From Candidatus Zhuqueibacterota bacterium (GTDB taxonomy: Bacteria > Zhuqueibacterota > Zhuqueibacteria > Residuimicrobiales > Oceaniaggregativiventaceae), in the NCBI GenBank assembly GCA_014728085.1, contig WJMF01000119.1:1-43030 (forward strand): DNA of 43,030 nt, in the 5' to 3' direction. Positions 9,501-16,641 of this stretch are shown here, in pieces (within the stretch, counting starts at the first letter, position 1; each line of letters starts with the position of its first letter). The notes under the pieces were generated by a model. That model was not told the origin of the DNA. It ran no database searches and saw nothing but the letters and a program-made list of their open reading frames with translations. The position numbers were made by a program, and so were the translations under genes.

Positions 9501-10066
9501 TGAATGTACTTGTCTTGGATACGGAAGTATATTCCAACACCGGCGGTCAGATGTCAAAGGCCACCCCCCTGGGTGCAGTTGCAAAATTTGCGGCTGCCGG
9601 GAAACCGTTGCCCAAAAAGGATCTCGGCATGATTTTTATGACTTATGGTAACATTTATGTTTCCCGGGTTGCCATGGGATACAACGATATGCAGGTTGTT
9701 CGTGCCATGCTTGAAGCGGAATCCTATGACGGACCAAGTATTGTTATTGCCTATTCTCACTGTATTGCACAGGGAATCAATATGAGTCAGGGACTCGAAC
9801 AGCAAAAACTGGCTGTGCAGAGTGGTCATTATCCATTGTTCCGCTTTGATCCACGAAAGACCGATGAAGGAAAGAATCCACTTAAACTGGATTCAAAAGC
9901 GCCTTCGATTCCTTATCAGGATTATGCCTATAATGAGACCCGTTTCAAAATGTTGACCAAATCCAAACCCGAACGCGCTAAAATGCTCATTGAAAAAGCT
10001 CAGAACGAGGTCCAGTCTAGATGGCATCTCTATCAAGCCTGGGTGGATATGGAATATGGAGAATAA
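6503..10066 (+). CDS. nifJ: Pyruvate:ferredoxin (flavodoxin) oxidoreductase, single-chain
   Basis: Oxidises pyruvate with CoA to acetyl-CoA and CO2, reducing ferredoxin; cytoplasmic, oxygen-sensitive. The 1187 residues carry all domains of homodimeric PFOR in one chain. The N-terminal pyrimidine-binding domain has IYPITPSSPMGEWSDA (about 28-43). Transketolase-C-like and gamma-like domains follow. A 2x[4Fe-4S] ferredoxin domain has CIQCGKCSMVCP starting at 696 and CTGCGLCIEACP at 753. The proximal-cluster/TPP domain has ACSGCGE (about 827-832), ATGCSSIYGG and, at about 976-1030, IGGDGWAYDIGFGG and SNTGGQMSKATP. Length is typical (1170-1200). It points to anaerobic fermentation or ferredoxin-linked metabolism. 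A hairpin follows, then the DHOD-like gene that often accompanies PFOR in anaerobes. Confidence 0.97.
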   Translation: MTRKMVTLDGNEAAAYVAHKINEVIAIYPITPSSPMGEWSDAFSAAGQKNIWGTIPQVTEMQSEGGAAGAVHGALQTGALTTTFTASQGLLLMIPNMYKIAGELTPTVFHVSARTVATHALSIFGDHSDVMATRQTGFALLASASIQEIMDFAVIAQAASLKSRIPFVHFFDGFRSSHEVQKVEQLEMDDLRAMIEDDDVFAHRMRGLSPDHPVLRGTAQNPDVFFQARETVNPYYDRAPGIVQEMMNRFAKTVGRQYNLFDYVGADDADRIIVLMGSGAETAHEAAQYLAETGESVGVVKARLYRPFSIDALMETLPKSVKSIAVLDRTKEPGSVGEPLYLDVVNALNETRAAGNLPFKEMPAVVGGRYGLSSKEFTPAMIKGVFDELKKKTPKNHFTVGIEDDKTQTHIGYDPDFTTESDDVVRGLFYGLGSDGTVGANKNSIKIIGEETDNYAQGYFVYDSKKAGSVTVSHLRFGPRPIHSTYLINKANFIACHQQIFLERFNMLENAVEGATFLLNTQAEKDHAWDSLPKEFQKELIDKKMKFYVIDAYDVAKKTGMGVRINTIMQTCFFAISGVLPRDEAIRYIKDAIKKTYGKKGEQIVQKNYKAVDQALANLHEIEVPEKVTSDQSMPAIISKEAPDYVQTVVAKIMKNKGDDLPVSAFSEDGTFPTATTQWEKRNVGLEIPVWDPDVCIQCGKCSMVCPHATIRQKVYDPRFLKEAPETFKSADARGKDFPEGYKFTLQVAAEDCTGCGLCIEACPAKNKEEPGKKAINMAPQPPLREQERENYKFFLEKIPELDRTKVKIQTVKGSQMLRPLFEYSGACSGCGETPYVKLVTQLFGDRMIIANATGCSSIYGGNLPTTPYCVDENGRGPAWSNSLFEDNAEFGLGFRLTLDKQIEFASELVQALSSQLGDELVAGLLQSEQENEAGINEQRQRVKALKEKLKNIKTIEARQLESISDVLVKKSVWIIGGDGWAYDIGFGGLDHVMASGRNVNVLVLDTEVYSNTGGQMSKATPLGAVAKFAAAGKPLPKKDLGMIFMTYGNIYVSRVAMGYNDMQVVRAMLEAESYDGPSIVIAYSHCIAQGINMSQGLEQQKLAVQSGHYPLFRFDPRKTDEGKNPLKLDSKAPSIPYQDYAYNETRFKMLTKSKPERAKMLIEKAQNEVQSRWHLYQAWVDMEYGE

Positions 10067-10076
10067 AGTTCTGATT

Positions 10077-10117
10077 AACCTTCGGGAGGTATTATTATTT
10101 CGTTTCCGAAGGTTTTT
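10077..10117 (+). terminator. Hairpin with T-tract after nifJ
   Basis: AACCTTCGG (10077-10085) pairs with CCGAAGGTT (10106-10114) across a 20-nt loop and runs into TTTTT (10113-10117). It could terminate nifJ transcripts, or attenuate read-through into the downstream gene since no strong promoter is visible between them. Confidence 0.5.
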
Positions 10118-10192
10118 CTAAAGCGGGTAAAACCTTTTTCCTTACATGAGGTACTTGCAAACATATCAATAAATTGAAAGGAATGGATAGAT

Positions 10193-11197
10193 ATGGATTT
10201 ATCAACAACATATATGGGTTTAAAGCTCAAAAATCCCCTGGTACCATCCGCATCACCGCTTTCAAAAGAGCTGGGAACGATCAAAAAACTCGAAGACGCC
10301 GGTGCTTCCGCTGTTGTTCTGTATTCTTTGTTTGAGGAGCAGGTCTCTTTTGAACAGGAAGAGCTGAACTATTTTTTAACAAGAGGTACCGAATCTTTTG
10401 CCGAGGCATTGAGCTATTTTCCGGAAGAAGAGGATTATAATAGCGGACCTGAAGAATATCTGGAGCACATCCGACAGGCAAAAGAATCTACTGATATCCC
10501 CATTATTGCCAGTTTGAACGGCGTTTCCACAGGTGGGTGGATTGAATACGCCAAAAAAATGGTGCAAGCCGGAGCGGATGCCCTGGAGTTAAATGTCTAT
10601 TTTTTAGCCACGGACTCCAATACCGATAGTCAAACCATAGAAGCGCGGTATAGATCCGTATTAAAGGCGGTTAAGGAATCCGTTACCGTTCCCGTGGCGA
10701 TGAAATTGAGTCCTGCATTTAGCTCTCTGGCCAACATGCTTCGCATTCTCGAAGATGATGGGGCTGACGGGTTTGTATTGTTCAATCGTTTTTATCAACC
10801 CGATCTCAATCTGGAAGAACTGGAAGTAACGCCCGGGGTTGTGCTGTCTACTTCAAAAGATCTGCGACTGCCCTTGCGCTGGATTGCTATTATGAGCGAC
10901 AAATTAAAGAGCAGCCTGGCGGGTTCAACCGGCATCCATACGGCAACCGATGCACTTAAAATGGTCGCTGCCGGCGCTGATGTTGCTCAACTCTGTGCTG
11001 TTTTGCTCAATAACGGACCGGATTACCTCGAGACAATATTGCGTGAAATGGAATCCTGGCTGGAAAAGAAAGAATATAAATCTCTTGCTCAGCTCAAGGG
11101 AAGCATGAGTCAAAAATCAGTTGCCGAACCGGGCGCTTTTGAACGAGCCAATTACATGAAGGCGTTGAACGAGTTTCGTACCGAGAAAACGCTATAA
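10193..11197 (+). CDS. Dihydroorotate dehydrogenase-like flavoprotein, probably not a true DHODH
   Basis: A 334-residue TIM-barrel protein of the DHOD family, with the FMN/phosphate-binding parts intact: YMGLKLKNPLVPSASPLS at the N-terminus, IIASLNGVSTGGW (104-116), VAMKLSPAF and the late glycine-rich STGIHTATDALKMVAAGADV. The class 1 catalytic loop, normally N-x-S-C-P-N, here reads LNVYFLAT (132-140), so Phe137 stands where the catalytic Cys should be and the substrate-binding Asn/Pro are lost. Enzymes of this subgroup often sit next to pyruvate:ferredoxin oxidoreductase in anaerobes (family knowledge). The reaction is unknown, and pyrimidine synthesis is unlikely to be the role. ATG start with an AAAGGA motif 10 nt upstream. 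Confidence 0.85.
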   Translation: MDLSTTYMGLKLKNPLVPSASPLSKELGTIKKLEDAGASAVVLYSLFEEQVSFEQEELNYFLTRGTESFAEALSYFPEEEDYNSGPEEYLEHIRQAKESTDIPIIASLNGVSTGGWIEYAKKMVQAGADALELNVYFLATDSNTDSQTIEARYRSVLKAVKESVTVPVAMKLSPAFSSLANMLRILEDDGADGFVLFNRFYQPDLNLEELEVTPGVVLSTSKDLRLPLRWIAIMSDKLKSSLAGSTGIHTATDALKMVAAGADVAQLCAVLLNNGPDYLETILREMESWLEKKEYKSLAQLKGSMSQKSVAEPGAFERANYMKALNEFRTEKTL

Positions 11198-11213
11198 GAC
11201 CGACGTTGAAAAT

Positions 11214-11246
11214 AAAAAGCCGGATCATTTTTTGATCCGGCTTTTT
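11214..11246. terminator. Strong bidirectional intrinsic terminator
   Basis: A perfect 14-bp stem, AAAAAGCCGGATCA (11214-11227) with TGATCCGGCTTTTT (11233-11246), and a 5-nt loop. It ends in T5 on both strands. It lies 17 nt after the DHOD-like gene. Confidence 0.92.
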
Positions 11247-11641
11247 ATGATCAAGTATCACATATTACAGCAATCCGTCTCCTGGGTTTGGCTGCATTGA
11301 TCGGATTCATGTCTATTATAGCAGGCTCGCTCCATCATCTGACATTTCTGACTTTTAAATTTCGCTTTTTACCGGGGAATCTACCGATTGGTTTTTTGCT
11401 CGGCTTGGTTATGGAATGGCGATCGAAGCTTTGACCACGTCATCACGAAAAAACCAAAAGAGGAGGGAGTAATTCAACGGGTTTCGTATTTATGCGAAGA
11501 ACAAAAAATTGTAATAAAAGCATTTGAAATCCTGCTAATGCCATAGTATATTTAAACAGGATTCAATAATGTGGATTTGTGTTTCCCCTGTCGACTTGAT
11601 TCCCACTCAGGCAGGATGTCATTGAAAAAATGGAAGGGGCC
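11247..11641. other. Gene-free stretch with sulfatase promoter
   Basis: About 390 nt without a convincing gene. Near its right end, TTGAAA (11524-11529), a 17-bp spacer and TATATT (11547-11552) form a good sigma-70-like promoter about 90 nt before the sulfatase start. The rest shows no tRNA, repeat or recognisable riboswitch. A short minus-strand frame encoding a Cys-rich 23-residue peptide was considered and rejected. Confidence 0.5.
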
Positions 11642-13078
11642 ATGAACAGATCGAGATCGAGACGCCATTTTATGAAATCCTGTGCTATTGCCACCGGCGG
11701 AATGTTGTTTTCAAACTGCCGTGGCCCCGAGAACAAGCCCAGACGTCCCAATATCCTTTTTTTCCTGGTTGATGATCAAAGAAACGACACACTTGGATGT
11801 GCCGGTTTTCCGGTGTTACAGACACCCCACATAGATGCATTGGCCCGTAATGGTATCCGTTTTCTTAATACCTTTGTGACCACTTCTATTTGTGCTGCCA
11901 GTCGAGCATCAATACTGACCGGATTATATGAACGAACACATGGTTATACTTTTGGCACGTTACCATTGTCTCAGGCCAGCTGTATGAACAGCTATCCGGT
12001 TTTATTTCGGAAGAATGGGTATCGTACAGGGTTTATTGGCAAGTTTGGTGTCACAATCGAGAGCGGTCAGCTACAGCAATTGTTCGATTATTTTCGTCCC
12101 CTGGATCGCAATCCCTATTTCAAGATTCAGGAGGACGGCTCTTTGCGTCACACGACTGAATTGGCAGGGGATTATGCTATAGAATTCCTGAAATCTCAGC
12201 CTCAGAATGAACCATTTTGTTTGTCTGTGAGTTTTAATGCAGTCCATGCCGAAGACAGCGACAAAGAGAATCATTATCCTTATCCTTTTGCTGTAAAAAA
12301 TTATTACAAAGAGAGGGCAATGCCCCTGCCCAGACTTTCCGAAGACACCTTTTTTTCCTCTCAACCGGATTTCCTAAAGCATTCTCTTAACAGAGAACGC
12401 TTTTTCTGGCGCTGGGACACTCGGGAAAAATATGACAGGAATATGCGCTCCTATCTGCGCATGCTCAGTGGAGTCGATAGCGTTATCGGTCGAATACGTA
12501 AAGCTCTGGAAACCTGCAAGCTCGGCGATAATACAATCGTCATTTATAGTGCCGATAATGGTTATTACATGGGCGACAGGGGCTTTGCCGGCAAATGGTC
12601 TCATTATGAAGAGTCCTTGCGAATACCGCTGATTATTTATGATCCGGATTTTTCCGGACTTGAGAAGGGTAAAGAAATCGACAGCATTGCATTGAATATC
12701 GACCTGGCGCCGACCATGTTGGATTTCGCTGGTGTGGCGATTCCCGACATCTATCAAGGCCGTAGCTTGCGGCCATTATTCAGGCACGACCAGCCGTTTC
12801 GGTGGCGCACGGACTTTTTTTGTGAGCATTTGATGTCTCACTCCAAAATTCCCAAGTGGGAGGGGGTACATAGTCAACGTTACGTTTACGCGCGTTATTT
12901 TGAGCAGGATCCGGTCTATGAGTTTTTGCATGACCTGGAAAGAGACCCGGACCAATCAAAAAATTTCAGCGACCAGCCGGAATACAAAACTGTTCTTGAA
13001 AAAATGCGTCATCGTTGTACCAACTATGTGAATCGTTATAAACGGATAATAACCGGTGATGCGAAGGAGGATATGTGA
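11642..13078 (+). CDS. Tat-exported sulfatase (type I, formylglycine-dependent)
   Basis: Alkaline-phosphatase-superfamily sulfate ester hydrolase, likely periplasmic or surface-anchored. The N-terminus has a twin-arginine motif SRRHFMK followed by a short hydrophobic segment and Cys26, which might be lipidated, although the preceding LFSN is not a standard lipobox. Metal ligands lie in LVDDQRND (Asp44/45). The modification motif is CAASRASILTG with Cys84 as formylglycine precursor, the C-x-A-x-R variant. YSADNGYYMGD and GKWSHYEESLRIPLI supply the other metal/sulfate ligands. It ends with the usual C-terminal subdomain. I chose ATG 11642 over ATG 11630 because GGAAGGGG precedes it directly. 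Substrate is probably a sulfated polysaccharide or glycan (inference). Its stop overlaps the next gene's start. No maturase is seen here. Confidence 0.88.
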   Translation: MNRSRSRRHFMKSCAIATGGMLFSNCRGPENKPRRPNILFFLVDDQRNDTLGCAGFPVLQTPHIDALARNGIRFLNTFVTTSICAASRASILTGLYERTHGYTFGTLPLSQASCMNSYPVLFRKNGYRTGFIGKFGVTIESGQLQQLFDYFRPLDRNPYFKIQEDGSLRHTTELAGDYAIEFLKSQPQNEPFCLSVSFNAVHAEDSDKENHYPYPFAVKNYYKERAMPLPRLSEDTFFSSQPDFLKHSLNRERFFWRWDTREKYDRNMRSYLRMLSGVDSVIGRIRKALETCKLGDNTIVIYSADNGYYMGDRGFAGKWSHYEESLRIPLIIYDPDFSGLEKGKEIDSIALNIDLAPTMLDFAGVAIPDIYQGRSLRPLFRHDQPFRWRTDFFCEHLMSHSKIPKWEGVHSQRYVYARYFEQDPVYEFLHDLERDPDQSKNFSDQPEYKTVLEKMRHRCTNYVNRYKRIITGDAKEDM

Positions 13079-13527
13079 ACGACTTTTTATTGCCTTTTCT
13101 GATCAGCAACTCGATTGCGTTGTTGTTATTGATTTTTTCTTTTCGCTGGACGGTCGTAGCCAAATATCTCTGGGCGTTTATTTTTCTCGCAGCCGGTGGA
13201 ATCAATTTGTTCTTTAGTCAATCAAAACCGGACATCTATGCGGAAAGCTTTGGTCCTCATGCCATTGATCTGTACCAGCGGTTTATTTATGGCTTTTTCA
13301 GCCAATACACGGAGTTTATGGTATTAACCATTGCAATTGGACAGTTGTTGGTAGGCATTTTGCTCTTATGTCACAACAATCTTTTCCGTCTGGGTATATT
13401 CGGTGGTACGGTTTTTTTGCTGGCGATTGCCCCACTAGGAATGGGTTCGGCATTTCCGGCTACACTTTTAGGCGCGATCAGTCTTGTTGTGCTTTTACAG
13501 CAAACCAAATATGCAGAGGAAGATTAG
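13075..13527 (+). CDS. Four-helix membrane protein, possibly DoxX-like
   Basis: The GTG start overlaps the sulfatase stop by 4 bp and has a strong AAGGAGG just upstream, so the two genes are translationally coupled. The 150 residues contain about four hydrophobic helices (near residues 5-22, 28-46, 80-101, 106-142). A conserved-looking polar stretch sits between helices 2 and 3 (SKPDIYAESFGPHAIDLYQR). Size and layout resemble the DoxX/DoxX-like family, but no diagnostic motif is seen, so function is unknown. Coupling suggests it acts with or beside the sulfatase. Confidence 0.7.
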   Translation: MNDFLLPFLISNSIALLLLIFSFRWTVVAKYLWAFIFLAAGGINLFFSQSKPDIYAESFGPHAIDLYQRFIYGFFSQYTEFMVLTIAIGQLLVGILLLCHNNLFRLGIFGGTVFLLAIAPLGMGSAFPATLLGAISLVVLLQQTKYAEED

Positions 13528-13745
13528 CAAGTCTCTAGTCCGGCTTGTGCGATGTTTAATAAAGGTCCGCCTGAACAGCGATCATAAACGATATGATGAG
13601 CAATTTGGTGGCCTTGATTGTCCTGAGGTAGATGCTGTGCAGAATGGGTAGGATGGATTGGATTTTATGGGTAGAATCAATCTGCTCCTTACCGTTTTAT
13701 CATTTCATTCGGGGATAAAGAGAACATTTGCGAGTTTATTTTCTC

Positions 13746-13774
13746 TTGACAAATTACCCTTAAAGTTTTACTTT
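13746..13774 (+). promoter_or_regulatory. Promoter of the PduL-ogt-Nudix-SSB operon
   Basis: A perfect TTGACA (13746-13751), a 17-bp spacer and TACTTT (13769-13774) lie about 45 nt before the TTG start of the PduL-like gene. The stretch 13528-13745 upstream holds nothing else I can identify. Confidence 0.65.
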
Positions 13775-13818
13775 GTATTTTTATAACTTGTAGCATTTGC
13801 AACAAAAGGAAAATTACA

Positions 13819-14580
13819 TTGTCTAATCTGATACCTGTTGGCGTTTCCAATCGACATATGCATTTGACCAGAGAAGTGATGGACAAGCTATTCGGTAGCG
13901 GTAGCGAATTAAGGGTTTATCGGGATCTACTGCAACGGGGCGAATTTGCTTCAGAGCAGAGTGTGGAAATGATTGGTCCCAAAGGCAAATTTGCTTCTGT
14001 CCGGATTCTCGGACCTTTACGTGCGCGCATGCAAGTCGAAATATCCCGAACAGATGCATATCACCTTGGTATTAATCCGCCGGTAGGTAAGTTTGCAGCT
14101 CTTCCGGAGGGAGAGGTGATCACTTTAAAGGGGCCGGCTGGGTCTGTTACCTTGACCGAAAATATTATGATTTCCCGTCGCCATATCCACATCAATCCGG
14201 AACAGGCTGCTGAAATAGGCGTCAAGGATCAGGACACAGTATTTGTCGCACCGGCAGAACAGGGTGACGGTGATTCGGCGGAATCACGAATTATGATTAT
14301 GGGCAATGTTCTGATACGCGTCAAAGACACTTTTTTGGCTCAATTGCATATTGATACGGATGAAGCTAATGCCGCAGGGTTAAAAAGCGGGGATTCTGTT
14401 TTCGTGGTGCAGAGCAGCCTCGGATTGTACACTGAAATGCCCAGCAAAAGATTGATTACAGAAAACGACGTCCGGCAGGCAATTGCAAGAAAACAAAGAA
14501 TACGGATCAAATCTGAAACCATTGTAACGCCGGCTGCGAGGGACCTGGGTAAAGATAAGAACGTTTTTGCAAAGGGTTAA
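13819..14580 (+). CDS. PduL-type phosphate acyltransferase with EutQ/EutT-like C-terminal module
   Basis: Interconverts acyl-CoA and acyl-phosphate using a zinc-dependent fold unrelated to Pta. The two-barrel family pattern is clear. The first half has VGVSNRHMHL (His13, His15) and VRILGPLRARMQVEISRTDA. The second has ISRRHIHI (His122, His124) and VLIRVKDTFLAQLHIDTDEA. At 253 residues it is about 45 longer than usual PduL. The tail LITENDVRQAIARK...IVTPAARDL resembles the start of EutQ and EutT. TTG start with AGGA 8-9 nt upstream. First gene of a tight operon. Together with nifJ it could give acetyl-phosphate for ATP, although no acetate kinase is in the window. No microcompartment shell gene is nearby. 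Confidence 0.87.
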   Translation: MSNLIPVGVSNRHMHLTREVMDKLFGSGSELRVYRDLLQRGEFASEQSVEMIGPKGKFASVRILGPLRARMQVEISRTDAYHLGINPPVGKFAALPEGEVITLKGPAGSVTLTENIMISRRHIHINPEQAAEIGVKDQDTVFVAPAEQGDGDSAESRIMIMGNVLIRVKDTFLAQLHIDTDEANAAGLKSGDSVFVVQSSLGLYTEMPSKRLITENDVRQAIARKQRIRIKSETIVTPAARDLGKDKNVFAKG

Positions 14581-14585
14581 TTCCG

Positions 14586-15086
14586 TTGTATTATTCGCTA
14601 TTTAAAAAAGGAACCTGGCATCTGTTACTCGTCGGAACCGAAAAAGGTCTGAGCCACATACAATATTTACAATCCCAGGATTTACGCCCTTTTTTAGAAA
14701 GATATAAAATCAGGTATAATACAGACATTGTTGGAAATCCAGATCTGTTTCGTCCCTGGCAAAAAGAGTTTGACCGTTATTTTGAAGGCGAATATACGGA
14801 TTTAAAAGTTCCCCTGGATATTAAAACAGGAACGCTTTTTCAAAAAAAGGTGTGGTCTGCATTACGCTCCATTCCCTACGGAAGAACGATGACGTATGGT
14901 CAATTGGCCAGGACGATAGAACACCCCAAAGCCTTCCGCGCGGTGGGGAATGCAAATGGAGCCAACCCTCTTCCCATTGTGTTACCCTGTCATCGTGTGA
15001 TCGCAGGTGGAGGAAACTTGGGCGGTTATAGTTCCGGTCCTGATATCAAAAGGGCTCTTCTGCGGCTGGAAGGAATTTTTGTTTAA
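14586..15086 (+). CDS. ogt: Methylated-DNA--protein-cysteine methyltransferase (O6-alkylguanine)
   Basis: Suicide DNA-repair protein that moves O6-methyl groups from guanine to its own Cys. The 166 residues show the N-terminal ribonuclease-like domain and the C-terminal winged-helix active domain. That domain has FQKKVWSALRSIPYGRTMTYGQLA, an AVGNANGANPLPIVLPCHRV region with PCHRV as the active site, and GYSSG near the end. TTG start only 5 nt after the PduL stop. The Shine-Dalgarno is poor, which suggests translation coupled to the upstream gene. It is joined 2 nt later by the Nudix gene. Confidence 0.95.
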   Translation: MYYSLFKKGTWHLLLVGTEKGLSHIQYLQSQDLRPFLERYKIRYNTDIVGNPDLFRPWQKEFDRYFEGEYTDLKVPLDIKTGTLFQKKVWSALRSIPYGRTMTYGQLARTIEHPKAFRAVGNANGANPLPIVLPCHRVIAGGGNLGGYSSGPDIKRALLRLEGIFV

Positions 15087-15088
15087 AA

Positions 15089-15850
15089 ATGTTCGATTAT
15101 CAGCGCTTTGAAATACTTGTCAGTACAAATCTTGGCCAGGATAAAGTCCGAATCCTGTGGTTTCCCTCACATCCTCCGCTTCCACCATCACTGAAAAGAG
15201 AAATTATTGACTACTGGCAGCAGTTCAACAATCAACATTTTAATGGTCGGCTGGCGCGTCTGGACAAGTGGAAGCTGGAAAATTCAATGCTGACATTATG
15301 GCTAAGTAAAACGGATTATAGAACTCTTTTATACTCAAATGACCACATTGATCATATACAGCAAAGATGGGGTGACGAGCATGTCTGCCGGGCTCTTGGA
15401 ATAAGCTCTGTTGTGATCAGCAAAGATCAGTATCTGATATATATGAAGCGCAGTCATTCGGTGGGGGAGTATCCTGGCTGCTTTGATATTTTCGGCGGGC
15501 ACGTGGATACACCGGCCTCTCTCAATCAAGCCCCGAATGTTTTTAATGCCGTAAAAACGGAACTGGAAGAGGAACTGGGTTTGCCTCCGCATCTGCAGGA
15601 TTGCGTTTGTATTGGGTTGGCCAGAGTTACCGAAAATCAAAAACCCGAATTGTTTTTTACAACCCACAGTACCCTGACGATGAAGGAAATTATCGACCTG
15701 GCCAGGGGGGCTAAGGACAGGGAAGAGTATACAACCATTCTTTACGTAAAGAAAGATTATGATCAATTGTCCGCCTTGCTGCGTGATAAAGGCAAAGAAT
15801 TTAGTCCATCCGCAGAGGCGGGATTAACTCTGTTTCTAAATCAAATGTGA
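15089..15850 (+). CDS. Nudix hydrolase, NUDT22/AtNUDT9-like
   Basis: A 253-residue protein. A ~100-residue N-terminal part is not Nudix-like. The Nudix core begins at about residue 105, with ISSVVISKDQYLIYMKRSHSVGEYPG, then IFGGHVDTP and, after an insertion, a Nudix-box end TELEEELGL (about 158-166). The canonical spacing G-x5-E-x7-REUxEExGU is stretched, as in NUDT22 and plant NUDT9 proteins. There the sequence NVGEFPG...GGH is also characteristic, and NUDT22 hydrolyses UDP-glucose/UDP-galactose (family knowledge). UDP-sugar or another nucleotide-sugar substrate is therefore a reasonable inference. ATG start 2 nt after ogt. Confidence 0.82.
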   Translation: MFDYQRFEILVSTNLGQDKVRILWFPSHPPLPPSLKREIIDYWQQFNNQHFNGRLARLDKWKLENSMLTLWLSKTDYRTLLYSNDHIDHIQQRWGDEHVCRALGISSVVISKDQYLIYMKRSHSVGEYPGCFDIFGGHVDTPASLNQAPNVFNAVKTELEEELGLPPHLQDCVCIGLARVTENQKPELFFTTHSTLTMKEIIDLARGAKDREEYTTILYVKKDYDQLSALLRDKGKEFSPSAEAGLTLFLNQM

Positions 15851-15860
15851 GGAGTAGGTC

Positions 15861-16562
15861 GTGGATGATAAGATCGATACTATAGAAGAGGAAAACAAAT
15901 TATATGCTTTTCCGGACATGAACAAATGCATGATTTCCGGTCGATTGGTGCAGAATCCTCCTCTGCGGAAAACCAAGAAAGGTGTACCGGTTACCAATTT
16001 TATTATAGAAACATTTCCGGAGCAACCACAAGAGTCCGGCGAAGGATTGGAACGGGAACCCTGCCAAATCAGCGTTGTGGTGTGGGCGCAACAGGCTTTA
16101 CATTGTCATCGTAATTTGGAGAAAGGGGATGCGATTTTGATTGTCGGCGAACTACAGTCCATGCCGAACGCAAACCCCGGCAAGGATTTTTTACCCGTTC
16201 AGATCAATGCCCAGTGGATCCAATATTTGGAAGACAAATTGGGACCGGAGCCGAAAACAGAGACATCTGAAACCACCCAAGGGGATACTGCCCATCCACC
16301 CACAAGCGGAAATGACGGCGATCAAAACAAAGTAGAATATGATCATGAGGAGGTGGCAGAGAGTGGAGAAAAGGCGGAACAGATTCAAGTTGCGGATGAC
16401 GGGGAAAATTTGAACACTGACAGGTCAGCGCCTTCTGGTGAAAGGGACAACTTTTCTAAAGATGACCCTTCGGACAATGAAAACACCAAGCAGGACAATG
16501 CTGAAAATGACGGCGATTTTCGCGATCAAGACTTTCAGAACGGTTTTGAGCACAACAAATAA
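15861..16562 (+). CDS. Single-stranded-DNA-binding protein-like (OB fold) with long acidic tail
   Basis: A 233-residue protein. Residues ~20-125 form an SSB-type OB fold: NKCMISGRLVQNPPLRKTKKGVPVTNFII, then ISVVVWAQQAL and GDAILIVGELQ. Residues ~130-233 are a highly acidic, Glu/Asp/Asn/Gln-rich disordered tail. The usual SSB C-terminal tip (D-D-x-I-P-F) is missing; the protein ends in FEHNK, so the standard docking peptide for repair partners is not seen. This is probably an accessory SSB, with the main ssb elsewhere (inference). GTG start with GGAGTAGG upstream. Last gene of the four-gene operon; it is convergent with rtcB across a 79-nt gap containing small inverted repeats. Confidence 0.8.
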   Translation: MDDKIDTIEEENKLYAFPDMNKCMISGRLVQNPPLRKTKKGVPVTNFIIETFPEQPQESGEGLEREPCQISVVVWAQQALHCHRNLEKGDAILIVGELQSMPNANPGKDFLPVQINAQWIQYLEDKLGPEPKTETSETTQGDTAHPPTSGNDGDQNKVEYDHEEVAESGEKAEQIQVADDGENLNTDRSAPSGERDNFSKDDPSDNENTKQDNAENDGDFRDQDFQNGFEHNK

Positions 16563-16641
16563 TATTCCCGGTGAAAGATGTAGCGGTTACTTGGTTATTG
16601 CGGTCCGGAAATAACCGTTAGAGCCATTTTTTATGCTCTAG

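Noticed and set aside
11265-11340. Minus-strand Cys-rich 23-residue peptide
   Set aside because: Starts at a double ATG without a ribosome binding site and is very short; the cysteine content alone is not enough.
16563-16641. Inverted repeats between the SSB-like gene and rtcB as a terminator
   Set aside because: GGTTATT/AATAACC and GAGC/GCTC pairs exist but stems are short and no T-tract follows; too weak to call.
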